Part shown: positions 53,184 to 61,381 of the stretch, in pieces | Layout of the letters: each line of letters starts with the position of its first letter | How positions within the stretch are numbered: position 1 is the stretch's first letter | Notes under the pieces: generated by a model | What the model saw: only the letters and a program-made list of their open reading frames with translations | Told to the model about the DNA's origin: nothing | Databases searched by the model: none | Made by a program: the position numbers and the translations under genes | Source of the DNA: TM7 phylum sp. oral taxon 348 | GTDB taxonomy: Bacteria > Patescibacteriota > Saccharimonadia > Saccharimonadales > Saccharimonadaceae | Assembly (NCBI GenBank): GCA_007845485.1 | Contig: SDRW01000001.1 | Coordinates: 306,510-370,509 of the forward strand | Direction of reading: 5' to 3' | DNA length: 64,000 bases

Positions 53184-54002
53184 CTAAATATCCTCCGCAA
53201 AAAACTTTGATTTCTTTGAGAAATACCACACACCAACTGTAATCATCAGTAGAATAATAAATCCTGGAATCGCCAATCGCCAATCGTGTATCAAATCAGT
53301 CATTCTAACGATTGAGGCGTCTTGACTAATCATCGCATAGCGCGCATCCTGAATAATTTGCGCCACTGGATTGATAAACAAAATTTCAGCAGCTTTTTGA
53401 CTACGCTCCATCACCATAGTTAATGGATAAATAATTGGTGTAGCATAAAATGCCGCTTGCAGAAAAATTTCCCAAATATAGCCAGTATCGCGAAACTTAA
53501 CATTTAGCGCCGACAGTAACATAGCGATACCTAGAGCAAAAACATATAGCTCCAAAACTAGCGGAATCATCCATAAAACATGCCAGGTGAAGTCCACACC
53601 GTTAATCAACGCAAACAATATAACCACCAGAAGATTAATTCCTAGGTTAATCAACGACGAAATTGTACCAGAAATAACGATGATATATTTTGGAAAGTTC
53701 AATTTACGTATCAGGTCGCCACGATTGACGATTGAACCCAAGCCATTGCTGGTAGCCTCTGTAAAAAACGACCACAATACTACACCAAGTAGTAAGGTCA
53801 CAGCAAAATGCGGCACGCCGCGATCCATTTGCAGAACATAGACAAAAACTACATACAAAATCGCGAACAAAAATAGAGGTTTCAAAACACTCCAAATATA
53901 GCCAAGTACCGAACCCTGATACCTTAGTTTAAAATCAGTTACTACTAGCTCCCACAAAAGAATTCGATTCTTCCGATCCAACAGACCAACTCCTTTTTTC
54001 AT
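53184..54002 (-). CDS. wzm: polysaccharide ABC exporter permease
   Basis: The 272-residue protein has six membrane helices in the ABC-2 order with the short cytosolic LLDRKNRILLWELVVTDFKLRYQGSVLGYIWSVLKPL start, typical of Wzm/TagG permeases. It would pump a finished, lipid-linked glycan across the membrane. The ATG lies 7 nt after a TATAAT box, so it is probably leaderless; the ATPase gene follows without a gap. Divergent to the GT2 at 54032. Confidence 0.92.
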   Translation of the reverse strand: MKKGVGLLDRKNRILLWELVVTDFKLRYQGSVLGYIWSVLKPLFLFAILYVVFVYVLQMDRGVPHFAVTLLLGVVLWSFFTEATSNGLGSIVNRGDLIRKLNFPKYIIVISGTISSLINLGINLLVVILFALINGVDFTWHVLWMIPLVLELYVFALGIAMLLSALNVKFRDTGYIWEIFLQAAFYATPIIYPLTMVMERSQKAAEILFINPVAQIIQDARYAMISQDASIVRMTDLIHDWRLAIPGFIILLMITVGVWYFSKKSKFFAEDI

Positions 54003-54009
54003 GTACTAT

Positions 54010-54015
54010 ATTATA
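54010..54015 (-). promoter_or_regulatory. -10 box of the wzm-wzt operon
   Basis: TATAAT on the minus strand with 7 nt to the ATG at 54002. It is only 3 bp from the opposing -10 box at 54019-54024, so each promoter's upstream part lies inside the other gene. Confidence 0.6.
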
Positions 54016-54018
54016 GAG

Positions 54019-54024
54019 TATAAT
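54019..54024 (+). promoter_or_regulatory. -10 box of the GT2 gene at 54032
   Basis: TATAAT with 7 nt to the ATG at 54032, facing away from the wzm promoter. The whole divergent region is only 29 bp. Confidence 0.6.
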
Positions 54025-54031
54025 TGATAAT

Positions 54032-55054
54032 ATGAACAGTCTTGCTATCATAGTCCTAAATTGGAACGGCGCAGATGACACGCTGAATTGTGTTGAGTCG
54101 CTGCAACAGCAGACTCTACGACCAGAGATAATTATTGTTGATAATAACTCAAGTGATGATTCGGTTGAGCGGTTTGAAGACCACATCAAATCTCAGAAGA
54201 AAGATGCGCCAATTTTAATTAAAAATAGCCAAAACCTTGGTTTTGCTGGCGGTATTAATACAGGCCTGATTTATGCAAAAGAACATAATTTTGAATATAT
54301 TGGCGTGCTTAATCCTGATGCCATTGCCGACAAAAACTGGTGTAGAGCACTCGTCGACGAACTGTCAAGTCAGCCAAAATGTGGCATTGCGACTGGCATT
54401 TTACAACGGCGCGACGGTAAGACACTTGATACAACTGGCGACTTTTATACCACCTGGGGACTACCTGGCCCACGAAACCGCGACGATCCTATTGAAAATG
54501 CGCCGAGTAAGCCTGGCGAGGTTTTTGGCGCGACTGGCGGCGGAGCGATTTATCGCGCGGCAATGTTTGACGATATCGATATGTTCGACGAGGATTTTTT
54601 CATGTATTACGAAGATGTCGATTTGAGTTTTCGTGCCCAATTAGCCGGTTGGAAGGTTCGATTCACGCCTGAGGCTATCGCCTATCATAAAGTCGGTGCC
54701 AGCAGCAAGAAAGTACCTGGCTTAGCAGTCTACAATACCTTCAAAAATCTGCCATTAGTCTTTATTAAAAACGTCCCCAGACAATTATTCTGGTATATAG
54801 GCATACGCTTTTTCATAACCTATTGGCTAATTTTTGCCAGCGCCGTCCGTCACGGCAATGGCTGGCCAGCTTTCAAAGGTATATTAACCTCAATCATTCG
54901 CAAACCCGCTGCCTACTATAAACGCTGGTCTATTCAAAAAAACCGCAAAGTCCCTGTCGACTACATCCGCAGCATTATTCACAGTGGACCATTGCCCAAC
55001 CAAACTGGATTATTAAAATTTCGTAAGTTTTTTATCAGAAATAATAATGAATAA
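54032..55054 (+). CDS. GT2 glycosyltransferase (rhamnosyltransferase-like)
   Basis: A 340-residue GT2 enzyme: AIIVLNWNGADDTLNCVESL, VDNNSSDDS, NLGFAGGINTGL, GVLNPDAIAD, then FGATGGGAIYRAAMFDDIDMFDEDFFMYYEDVDLSFRAQ, a pattern common in dTDP-rhamnosyltransferases. A hydrophobic segment near 255-275 may anchor it to the membrane. The start follows a -10 by 7 nt. It lies next to the ABC exporter and probably adds sugars to the exported chain. Confidence 0.9.
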   Translation: MNSLAIIVLNWNGADDTLNCVESLQQQTLRPEIIIVDNNSSDDSVERFEDHIKSQKKDAPILIKNSQNLGFAGGINTGLIYAKEHNFEYIGVLNPDAIADKNWCRALVDELSSQPKCGIATGILQRRDGKTLDTTGDFYTTWGLPGPRNRDDPIENAPSKPGEVFGATGGGAIYRAAMFDDIDMFDEDFFMYYEDVDLSFRAQLAGWKVRFTPEAIAYHKVGASSKKVPGLAVYNTFKNLPLVFIKNVPRQLFWYIGIRFFITYWLIFASAVRHGNGWPAFKGILTSIIRKPAAYYKRWSIQKNRKVPVDYIRSIIHSGPLPNQTGLLKFRKFFIRNNNE

Positions 55055-55104
55055 CCATAGTATATTTTTAATCAAAACGCACCCCACAGAGAGAATTAAT
55101 CCAT

Positions 55105-56160
55105 ATGCGCCTACTAGAATATGAAGCAAAAAACTTATTGTCCACATATAGAATACCGATCCCACGTGGCAAAATATTTGCTATTAATGAATTACAAAAC
55201 ATCACTACACCAGTTGTCCTGAAATCACAGATTCCCGTTGGTGGTCGCGGCAAACTTGGTGGCGTGCGTATAATACGTCAGCAAACAGAAATACAGCCAA
55301 CAGCCCAAGCAATTTTTAATCTCAAGATTAGAGGCTTTTTGCCGTCAAAATTACTAGCCGAAGAAATCATCGATATCAGCCGTGAATTTTATTTTTCGTT
55401 AAATATTAATCGCCAAACTGCTGGCATTGAACTGCTTGCCCATACTGGCGGCGGTGTCGAAATTGAAAGCCAAGATACTGCGGATTTTTTTCGGCGCGAT
55501 ATCGTCAACAAAAAATTCGAATCTTTAACTGACGAGCTCGCTGATTATCTCGATATTGCTGACAAAGCATTCTTGCTGCAAGGTATTATTGAAAATGCTT
55601 ATCGTTGTTTTATTGACAATGATTGCTTATTACTAGAGATTAACCCGCTAGTACTCACCTCTGACGGTAGGTTAATCGCTGGCGATGCTAAAATTACCGT
55701 TGACGACGCAGCCGCTTTTCGTCACTTAGATTGGCAATTCGAAGACAACTCTACCGAACACAATTTCGTCATACTTAATCGTGACGGCGCGGTTGCTACA
55801 ATCGCCAACGGCGCTGGACTCGCCATGGCAACGGTCGATGCAGTCACAGCAAGCGGTTTGACACCAGCTAATTTCCTCGATATCGGTGGTACAGCTACTT
55901 CTGATAAAGTCCTCAATTGCTTCCGTCAAATCACTACTCTCGATAATATCAAGGTGATTATCATCAATATCTTCGGCGGCATTGTCCGCTGCGATGAGGT
56001 GGCCCGAGCCATTATCGATGCCCAGCGGCAAATTCCTGACCTACCAAAACTCGCCATTCGCCTATCTGGCAACCGCGAATCTGAAGCCCGCCAACTGCTA
56101 GCGCAATATGATCTGCCACTATTCGACAGTTTAGAAACAATCCTGGAGGACATTTCATGA
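55105..56160 (+). CDS. sucC: succinyl-CoA synthetase beta-type subunit
   Basis: The 351-residue protein has the ATP-grasp beta-subunit features: LLEYEAKNLLSTYRIPIPRG at the start, KSQIPVGGRGKLGGV, CLLLEINPLVLTSDGRLIAGDAK, then the CoA-ligase domain with NGAGLAMATVDA, FLDIGGTATSDKVLNCF and NIFGGIVRCDEVA. It is about 35 residues shorter than E. coli SucC, mainly in the ATP-grasp half. With SucD it makes a nucleoside triphosphate from an acyl-CoA. Its stop overlaps the sucD ATG (ATGA). Acetyl-CoA or another acyl-CoA could be the true substrate. Confidence 0.88.
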   Translation: MRLLEYEAKNLLSTYRIPIPRGKIFAINELQNITTPVVLKSQIPVGGRGKLGGVRIIRQQTEIQPTAQAIFNLKIRGFLPSKLLAEEIIDISREFYFSLNINRQTAGIELLAHTGGGVEIESQDTADFFRRDIVNKKFESLTDELADYLDIADKAFLLQGIIENAYRCFIDNDCLLLEINPLVLTSDGRLIAGDAKITVDDAAAFRHLDWQFEDNSTEHNFVILNRDGAVATIANGAGLAMATVDAVTASGLTPANFLDIGGTATSDKVLNCFRQITTLDNIKVIIINIFGGIVRCDEVARAIIDAQRQIPDLPKLAIRLSGNRESEARQLLAQYDLPLFDSLETILEDIS

Positions 56161-57017
56161 CACCACAGCTTTTCACTGGCAAAAATGTCATAATTCAGGG
56201 AATCACTGGCAAAAACGGCCGGTTTCATGCGCGAAACATGCTTGATTACAAGACGCATATCGTCGCTGGCACCTCGCCTAATCAATCCGTTTCCGAAGTT
56301 TACGGCGTACCTGTTTTTCGAACAATTGACGATATTAAAAAACATTTTGCCATTGATATTTCCGTAATTTTTGTGCCAGCACCACACGCCAAAGCAGCTA
56401 TTTTAGAGGCTATTCAGGCGCAAATCCCGCTCATCATCTGTATCACCGAAGGTGTACCAGTACATGATATGCTTGAGATTAAGCAAAAACTACACCGTAG
56501 CAGTTCGGTTTTGATCGGTCCGAATTGCCCAGGCGTGTTATTACCAGGCAGACAGCTGCTGGGTATCATTCCAGCGTCACTGGCAGCACCTGGCGATACA
56601 GCAATCGTCAGCCGCAGCGGCACGCTTACTTACGAAGCTATGTCGCTACTGACGCAGGCTGGTTTCGGGCAGCGATATATCATCGGTATCGGTGGCGATA
56701 TGATTAGCGGCAGCAGCTTTGTCGACTGTTTACAGTTATTCCAAAACGACCCTAGCGTTAAACGTATAGTAATGATCGGCGAAATCGGCGGCATTAGCGA
56801 AATTACGGCAGCTGATTACATTAAGCAGTTTATCAGCAAGCCAGTTTACGCCTATATCGCTGGACATAGCGCTCCTAACGGCGTCCAAATGGGACACGCT
56901 GGCGCTATCCTCGGTACTAACGCGCTTGAGTCGGCGGCTGCTAAAACGGCTTATTTACAGCAAGCTGGCGCTATCACCGCCAACTCAATTAGCCAGCTTA
57001 TTCAAAAAATAAAGTGA
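56157..57017 (+). CDS. sucD: succinyl-CoA synthetase alpha-type subunit
   Basis: The 286-residue protein has the CoA-binding GITGKNGRFHARNML, VPAPHAKAAILEA, GPNCPGVLLPG and the phospho-His loop in AYIAGHSAPNGVQMGHAGAIL, so the histidine in GHAGA is in place. It pairs with the beta subunit. SucCD are isolated here: there is no other TCA-cycle gene in the window and the flanks are glycosyltransferases. The start is the ATG inside the sucC stop. Confidence 0.9.
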   Translation: MTPQLFTGKNVIIQGITGKNGRFHARNMLDYKTHIVAGTSPNQSVSEVYGVPVFRTIDDIKKHFAIDISVIFVPAPHAKAAILEAIQAQIPLIICITEGVPVHDMLEIKQKLHRSSSVLIGPNCPGVLLPGRQLLGIIPASLAAPGDTAIVSRSGTLTYEAMSLLTQAGFGQRYIIGIGGDMISGSSFVDCLQLFQNDPSVKRIVMIGEIGGISEITAADYIKQFISKPVYAYIAGHSAPNGVQMGHAGAILGTNALESAAAKTAYLQQAGAITANSISQLIQKIK

Positions 57018-57023
57018 TATAAT
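57018..57023 (+). promoter_or_regulatory. extended -10 before the decayed GT2
   Basis: TGATATAAT ends 6 nt before the ATG at 57030. The promoter is intact although the gene behind it is broken, and may now serve the gtrA-like gene at 57691. Confidence 0.5.
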
Positions 57024-57029
57024 TAGCCT

Positions 57030-57694
57030 ATGAAGACAATTACCGTTCTAATACCAGCCTACAACGAAGAAGCGGTGTTGCCGCAGTTATTCGCACATCT
57101 AAAAGATCTGCAAAAAATCATTAAAAAATACTATCTAGATCTTCAATTGCTTATGTTAACCTATCGCACAATTTTAGCAAGGAAGCTGGCATGCTAGCTG
57201 GCTTTGATTACGCCAAAGGCGATGCAGTAGTAATTATTGACGCTGATTTACAAGATCCGCCCGAGCTAATTCCGCAAATGATTGAACTCTGGGAGCAAGG
57301 ATATGATGACGTTTACGCGCGGCGCCGTAGCCGCCAGGGTGAAACTTGGATCAAGAAAAAGACTAGCGAATGGTATTATATAATTTTACAAAAGTCAACA
57401 CGGACTCCAATTCAACGCGCTGCCGGCGATACTAAGTGGAATTACAACAAATTAATTAATCTAGCTATTGACGGTATCACCAGCTTTACCACCACACCAT
57501 TACGAATATCATCCATTCTCGGGATTATTATATCATGCTGTGCATTTATATATATTCTTTATTTATTGATTCGTCCACTATTTGGTATCCCAACTGGTAC
57601 TAACTATTCCTCACTGATGGCAGTAATTTTATTCCTTAGTGGCATTCAACTGATTAGTCTTGGTATTATTGGCGAATATAGGGGCCAAGCGTGA
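57030..57694 (+). pseudogene. decayed GtrB/DPM1-like GT2 glycosyltransferase
   Basis: The ATG at 57030 gives the typical start TITVLIPAYNEEAVLPQLF, but the frame then fails. YVNLSHNFSKEAGMLAG continues in another frame after loss of the region that should hold the DDGS donor site, followed by DADLQDPPELIPQM. A second, in-frame deletion of about 50 residues joins TRTPIQR to AAGDTKWNYNKL, removing the acceptor region. The C-terminal two-TM part (ILGIIISCCAFIYILY) remains up to LGIIGEY, where it ends early in RGQA. It cannot be an active transferase. The adjacent GtrA-type protein seems intact. Confidence 0.85.
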
Positions 57695-58101
57695 AAAATA
57701 AAGCACAAATTAGCCGCTTCGCCGTTGTCGGCTTAGTCAATACAGTGATTGATTTCGGTTTATTATTTTTATTAACTTTTTTGGGATTACCAAAAATTGC
57801 TGCTAACACCGTTTCGACTGGTTTAGCTTTTATTTTTAGTTTTTTTGCCAACAAAAAATATACTTTCAAATCTACCAGTAATAATATCATGTATGAGATA
57901 ATTTTATTTATAATTATTACTCTATTCGGGTTGTGGGTTTTACAAAACAGCATTATTTGGCTAGCTACTCCATCTATTAAAAATATCATCCCACAGGAGC
58001 AACTCGCTCTGTTTATTGCCAAACTATTAGCTACTATTGTCTCGCTAGTCTGGAACTATTGCTTATATGATAAATTCGTTTTCAAAAAGGAGTCTTTATG
58101 A
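57691..58101 (+). CDS. GtrA-family membrane protein
   Basis: The 136-residue, four-helix protein starts with GTG and reads KNKAQISRFAVVGLVNTVIDFGL, then GLAFIFSFFANKKYTFKS and a WNYCLYDKFVFKK end, the GtrA hallmarks. GtrA proteins are partners of GtrB-type GT2 enzymes for lipid-linked sugar flipping, but the GT2 directly upstream is decayed, so it must work with another enzyme or is on the way out. Its stop overlaps the following GT4 gene (ATGA). Confidence 0.88.
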   Translation: MKNKAQISRFAVVGLVNTVIDFGLLFLLTFLGLPKIAANTVSTGLAFIFSFFANKKYTFKSTSNNIMYEIILFIIITLFGLWVLQNSIIWLATPSIKNIIPQEQLALFIAKLLATIVSLVWNYCLYDKFVFKKESL

Positions 58102-59192
58102 ATCACATTGCTATCGATGCCCGTGTTATAAACTCTGGCACTGGTACTTACGTCGTTAAGTTGCTAGAATACTTGCAGCAAATCGATCATACCAATACTT
58201 ATAGCATCCTGGTGCTAACCAAAGACAAAGACTATTGGCAACCAACCAACTCTAATTTTAATATTTTAACAATTGATTTTAAGAATTATTCGCTGGCTGA
58301 GCAAATCGGCTTCAAAACTTTTCTAGATGACCTTAATCCCGATCTAGTGCATTTTTGTATGCCACAACAGCCAATCCTATATCGTGGTAAACATATCACT
58401 ACAATTCACGATATGACACTGCTCAACACTTATAATTCCGACAAGAATTGGTTTATTTTTCATGCCAAGCAGTTAGTTGGTCGCTGGGTATTTAAGAAAA
58501 TTGCCAAGACTAGCCAACATATCATCACCGTGTCAAATACTACCAAGCGCGAATATCAGGAATTTTGTGGAATACCTGATAATAAAATTACAACTATTTA
58601 CGAAGCCGCCGAGATGCATCAAGGTAGTTTACAACCATACAAGATGCCATTTGCTCATTTTATTACTTATATTGGCCAGCAGCCTGATTACAAAAATATC
58701 CGCCGTTTGGGCGACGCCCACCAAAAACTACTACAAAAGTACCCCGACCTCGGATTAGTACTAGTTGGTCGGATTAACACTGCCACTCAGCGCAACAAGA
58801 ATTATTTTGAGACTAAAGGCTATAAAAATATTCATTTTACAGGTTTTATCTCGGATGCGGAACGCGATTGGATTTTGAAACATTCTCTAGCCTATATTTT
58901 CCCATCGCTCCTGGAGGGATTTGGTTTACCGCCACTTGAAGCTATGTCGTATGGTACACCAGTAGTTTCAAGCAACGCGTCCTGTATGCCAGAGATTCTC
59001 GGTAATGCTGCTCTATATTTCGACCCGCTCGACACTGATGATATGGTTGCCAAAATTAATATGGTTATTAATGATAAATCACTACGTGATAACCTGTCCA
59101 AAAAAGGCAAACAGCAAGTGGCTAAATATTCTTGGCGACGTATGGCTGAGCAAACTCACCAAGAATATATGCGTGTTATCAAGAATAATTAA
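58098..59192 (+). CDS. GT4 glycosyltransferase
   Basis: A 364-residue GT-B enzyme with GTGTYVVKLLEYLQ at the start, HDMTLLNTY, ITVSNTTKREYQEFCGIPDNKITTIYEA, and the donor-site PSLLEGFGLPPLEAMSYGTPVVSSNASCMPEI with its conserved EGFGLPxLE. It belongs to the WbaZ/mannosyltransferase-like GT4 group, so GDP-mannose from manC is a reasonable donor, though not shown. It is coupled to the GtrA gene. The stop codon overlaps the stop of the convergent jag gene. Confidence 0.92.
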   Translation: MNHIAIDARVINSGTGTYVVKLLEYLQQIDHTNTYSILVLTKDKDYWQPTNSNFNILTIDFKNYSLAEQIGFKTFLDDLNPDLVHFCMPQQPILYRGKHITTIHDMTLLNTYNSDKNWFIFHAKQLVGRWVFKKIAKTSQHIITVSNTTKREYQEFCGIPDNKITTIYEAAEMHQGSLQPYKMPFAHFITYIGQQPDYKNIRRLGDAHQKLLQKYPDLGLVLVGRINTATQRNKNYFETKGYKNIHFTGFISDAERDWILKHSLAYIFPSLLEGFGLPPLEAMSYGTPVVSSNASCMPEILGNAALYFDPLDTDDMVAKINMVINDKSLRDNLSKKGKQQVAKYSWRRMAEQTHQEYMRVIKNN

Positions 59193-59662
59193 CCCTCTTC
59201 ACTAGTCTCTTTTAGCGAAATAATAAGTACACGATCACGCCCCTCACCTTCTGAATGGGTTACAATATCATCATAATCCGCTGCAAGCTGATGAACCGTA
59301 TGTCGATCAGACGCATTAAGGTGAGCACGATAAGGTCGTTTTGAACTACGGACTTTTTCAATCCAACCTTCAGCTTTACGAGATATTTTATCAGCACGCT
59401 GTTTCTTATAATCAGCAATATCAAGATAAACACGCGAGATTTCGGCATTTTTATTGCTCAAAATATTTGAAATCAACATTTGAATAGATCGTAAAGTATC
59501 AGAATTACGCCCGATTAAAAGACTGTTTATACTACTTGACCCTATAGATATATTAATTGCATCATCACTTATATTACTCTCTATTCGAGGGTTTACTTCA
59601 AAAAAAGATACAATATCCTGAGTAATTTTATTTGCTAAATCTAAAGATTCTTGTCTATTCAT
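59189..59662 (-). CDS. jag: KH-R3H RNA-binding protein Jag/KhpB
   Basis: The 157-residue protein has a KH-type middle (SNISDDAINISIGSSSINSLLIGRNSDTLRSIQ, giving the GRNG-like loop as GRNSD) and a C-terminal R3H domain with RAHLNASDRHTVHQLAADY. The N-terminal Jag domain of other bacteria is absent. KhpB binds RNA and influences cell-wall synthesis. The ATG overlaps the yidC stop (ATGA). The block rpmH, rnpA, yidC, jag is the conserved bacterial origin-proximal order. Confidence 0.92.
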   Translation of the reverse strand: MNRQESLDLANKITQDIVSFFEVNPRIESNISDDAINISIGSSSINSLLIGRNSDTLRSIQMLISNILSNKNAEISRVYLDIADYKKQRADKISRKAEGWIEKVRSSKRPYRAHLNASDRHTVHQLAADYDDIVTHSEGEGRDRVLIISLKETSEEG

Positions 59663-60645
59663 TTTTTGCCTCCTTTTTTACTAGCGCTAACTACTCGAAC
59701 TGTAGTTTTAGCAGAGGATTTTGACTTTTTAGAAGCTACTTTTTTTGGTTTTAAGATTTTAGGTTCTACAATTTCAGCAACTTGAGCTTTTGAAACCCTT
59801 TTCTTTAGAGTTGATTTATCTGCCATATCTTGCAATTCATCTTCATCTTTTTTTAGCAAAAAATGTTGCTGAACAACAGCCACTGCTGTAAATGTACATG
59901 AATAAAGGGCAATAGCTCCTGGCAAATTCACCATAATTAAAGTAAGCATAATCGGCATAAATTTAACCATTTTCTGCATAACAGCAGCGTTCATTTCAGA
60001 TGAATCAGCTTCTTTACCTTCGGCAGCTTCAGCCATAATTTGGCGCAATCCTTTTTTGGTTTGTTTTTGCAGCATAGTTTGCTTACTGGATATATATTGC
60101 ATAATACCAGCACCGATTGCCAATGCAAGAAGTAATGGGCTAATTCCAGACTTTCCAATAGCCTGAACGGTTAAATCAACAAAACCAAAAAGTTTATTAT
60201 TAAAATTATTTGGATTAGCAATTAGATTTGATACTGCTGGTATATTTTCAAGAAGATTGTAAGTATATTTTCCAAGATCTCCACGATGCATGGTGAAAAT
60301 TTGAATTACACGGTAAAGACCAAAAAATATAGGCAACTGGATTAAAGTTAAACCAATTGAACGGAATGGGCTTATATTATATTTTTTATAAACCTCCAGC
60401 ATCATCATACCTTGCATCTGACGATTACCTTTAGCCTGCTTCTTTATACGATCAAGTTCGGGTTGAATTTTTCGCATAATTTTAACTTGATGCAGTTGCT
60501 TAGATATTAACGGCCACATAATAATACGTATCAAAATCGTAAAGATAATCACCGCCACACCAAAATCGCCGCCTGGAACGATACTATAAAGAGCCATTAA
60601 TAAATTAAAAATTGGCTGCACGACAATCAAGTCAAAAAGGTTCAC
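59659..60645 (-). CDS. yidC: membrane protein insertase YidC
   Basis: The 328-residue insertase has the Oxa1/YidC order: an N-terminal helix (FNLLMALYSIVPG), FGVAVIIFTILIRIIMWPLISKQ with the conserved hydrophilic Arg, a Lys-rich cytosolic hairpin, FRSIGLTLIQLPIFFGLYRVIQ, two further helices, and a long basic tail (KRVSKAQ...KKVASKKSKSSAKTT) like ribosome-binding tails. It starts at GTG with ACGGAG upstream. There is no lipoprotein signal peptide as in Gram-positive YidC. It inserts membrane proteins, possibly cotranslationally. Confidence 0.95.
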   Translation of the reverse strand: MNLFDLIVVQPIFNLLMALYSIVPGGDFGVAVIIFTILIRIIMWPLISKQLHQVKIMRKIQPELDRIKKQAKGNRQMQGMMMLEVYKKYNISPFRSIGLTLIQLPIFFGLYRVIQIFTMHRGDLGKYTYNLLENIPAVSNLIANPNNFNNKLFGFVDLTVQAIGKSGISPLLLALAIGAGIMQYISSKQTMLQKQTKKGLRQIMAEAAEGKEADSSEMNAAVMQKMVKFMPIMLTLIMVNLPGAIALYSCTFTAVAVVQQHFLLKKDEDELQDMADKSTLKKRVSKAQVAEIVEPKILKPKKVASKKSKSSAKTTVRVVSASKKGGKK

Positions 60646-60712
60646 AAAAATCTCCGTATTACTATCAATTTAATCAATTCTTAAAATATATTATATCAGA
60701 ATTAGCTATATT

Positions 60713-61066
60713 TTACATCAATATGCCACAATTCTTTAGCTGGGAAATAACATTATCGCGTAGCTCATCATGAGGCATATCTAAAACTTCACGCGAGAAA
60801 ATCAGAACAACTATATCATACGCTTTATCTTTATCTATTTCAGGTATAAGCCTGCGAATAATCTCATAAATACGGCGGCGAATTCTATTGCGCCCGACCG
60901 CACTCTTTAACACCTTTTTACTTACTACGACACTAATTCTTGAATGATTACGCCTAAAATTTGTTGTATATTTAATTGAGATAATACGACCACGTACAGT
61001 ATTGCCATGCTTATAAACATAACGCAAACTACCATGTCCATGAAATCGATATTTTTGAGATAACAT
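60713..61066 (-). CDS. rnpA: RNase P protein component
   Basis: The 117-residue basic protein has the RnpA motif AVGRNRIRRRIYEIIRRL near residue 55, preceded by RISVVVSKKVLKS, and a normal length. With RNase P RNA it matures tRNA 5' ends. It begins 8 nt after an extended -10 box TGATATAAT, so its message may be leaderless and independent of rpmH. A hairpin at 61100-61128 separates it from rpmH. Confidence 0.95.
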   Translation of the reverse strand: MLSQKYRFHGHGSLRYVYKHGNTVRGRIISIKYTTNFRRNHSRISVVVSKKVLKSAVGRNRIRRRIYEIIRRLIPEIDKDKAYDIVVLIFSREVLDMPHDELRDNVISQLKNCGILM

Positions 61067-61074
61067 TGCATTTA

Positions 61075-61083
61075 ATTATATCA
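61075..61083 (-). promoter_or_regulatory. extended -10 of rnpA
   Basis: TGATATAAT on the minus strand, 8 nt before the ATG at 61066. Confidence 0.55.
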
Positions 61084-61099
61084 TGATGTCATCAACTAA

Positions 61100-61128
61100 A
61101 ATAACCTCGTCAACTAAACGAGGTTATT
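61100..61128 (-). terminator. hairpin between rpmH and rnpA
   Basis: A perfect 10-bp stem (AATAACCTCG with CGAGGTTATT) around a 9-nt loop. The T-run after it is poor, so it may act as an attenuator or mRNA end stabiliser rather than a full terminator. Confidence 0.6.
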
Positions 61129-61142
61129 TATAAATCAGCATC

Positions 61143-61280
61143 TTATATAGCTAACTTAGCACGTCCCTTAATTCGGCGACGCTTAAGAACAGCACGTCCA
61201 CCTTTTGAGGATACACGTGCACGAAAGCCATGCGTGCGAGCACGATGACGTTTATGAGGTTGGTATGTTCGCTTTGGCAT
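61143..61280 (-). CDS. rpmH: 50S ribosomal protein L34
   Basis: The 45-residue protein [19 protein letters not shown]... with [17 protein letters not shown] is an unmistakable L34, of full length. It is too short for most gene finders at common cut-offs. It lies between the pepN promoter region and rnpA, in the conserved origin-proximal gene order. Confidence 0.97.
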   Translation of the reverse strand: MPKRTYQPHKRHRARTHGFRARVSSKGGRAVLKRRRIKGRAKLAI

Positions 61281-61369
61281 ATCTGTTAAAGTTTATCACA
61301 TATACACATATATTGCAAACAACACGAGTGGTTGCGACTTCAATTATATTAGTATCAACGCGCTTATAT

Positions 61370-61375
61370 TATAAT
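61370..61375 (+). promoter_or_regulatory. -10 box of pepN
   Basis: TATAAT with 6 nt to the ATG at 61382; no ribosome site present. Confidence 0.55.
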
Positions 61376-61381
61376 GAAATT

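Noticed and set aside
61205..61381. A longer start for the M1 aminopeptidase at 61205.
   Set aside because: The added 59 residues lie antisense to rpmH and have no family similarity; a -10 box and the homology start support 61382.
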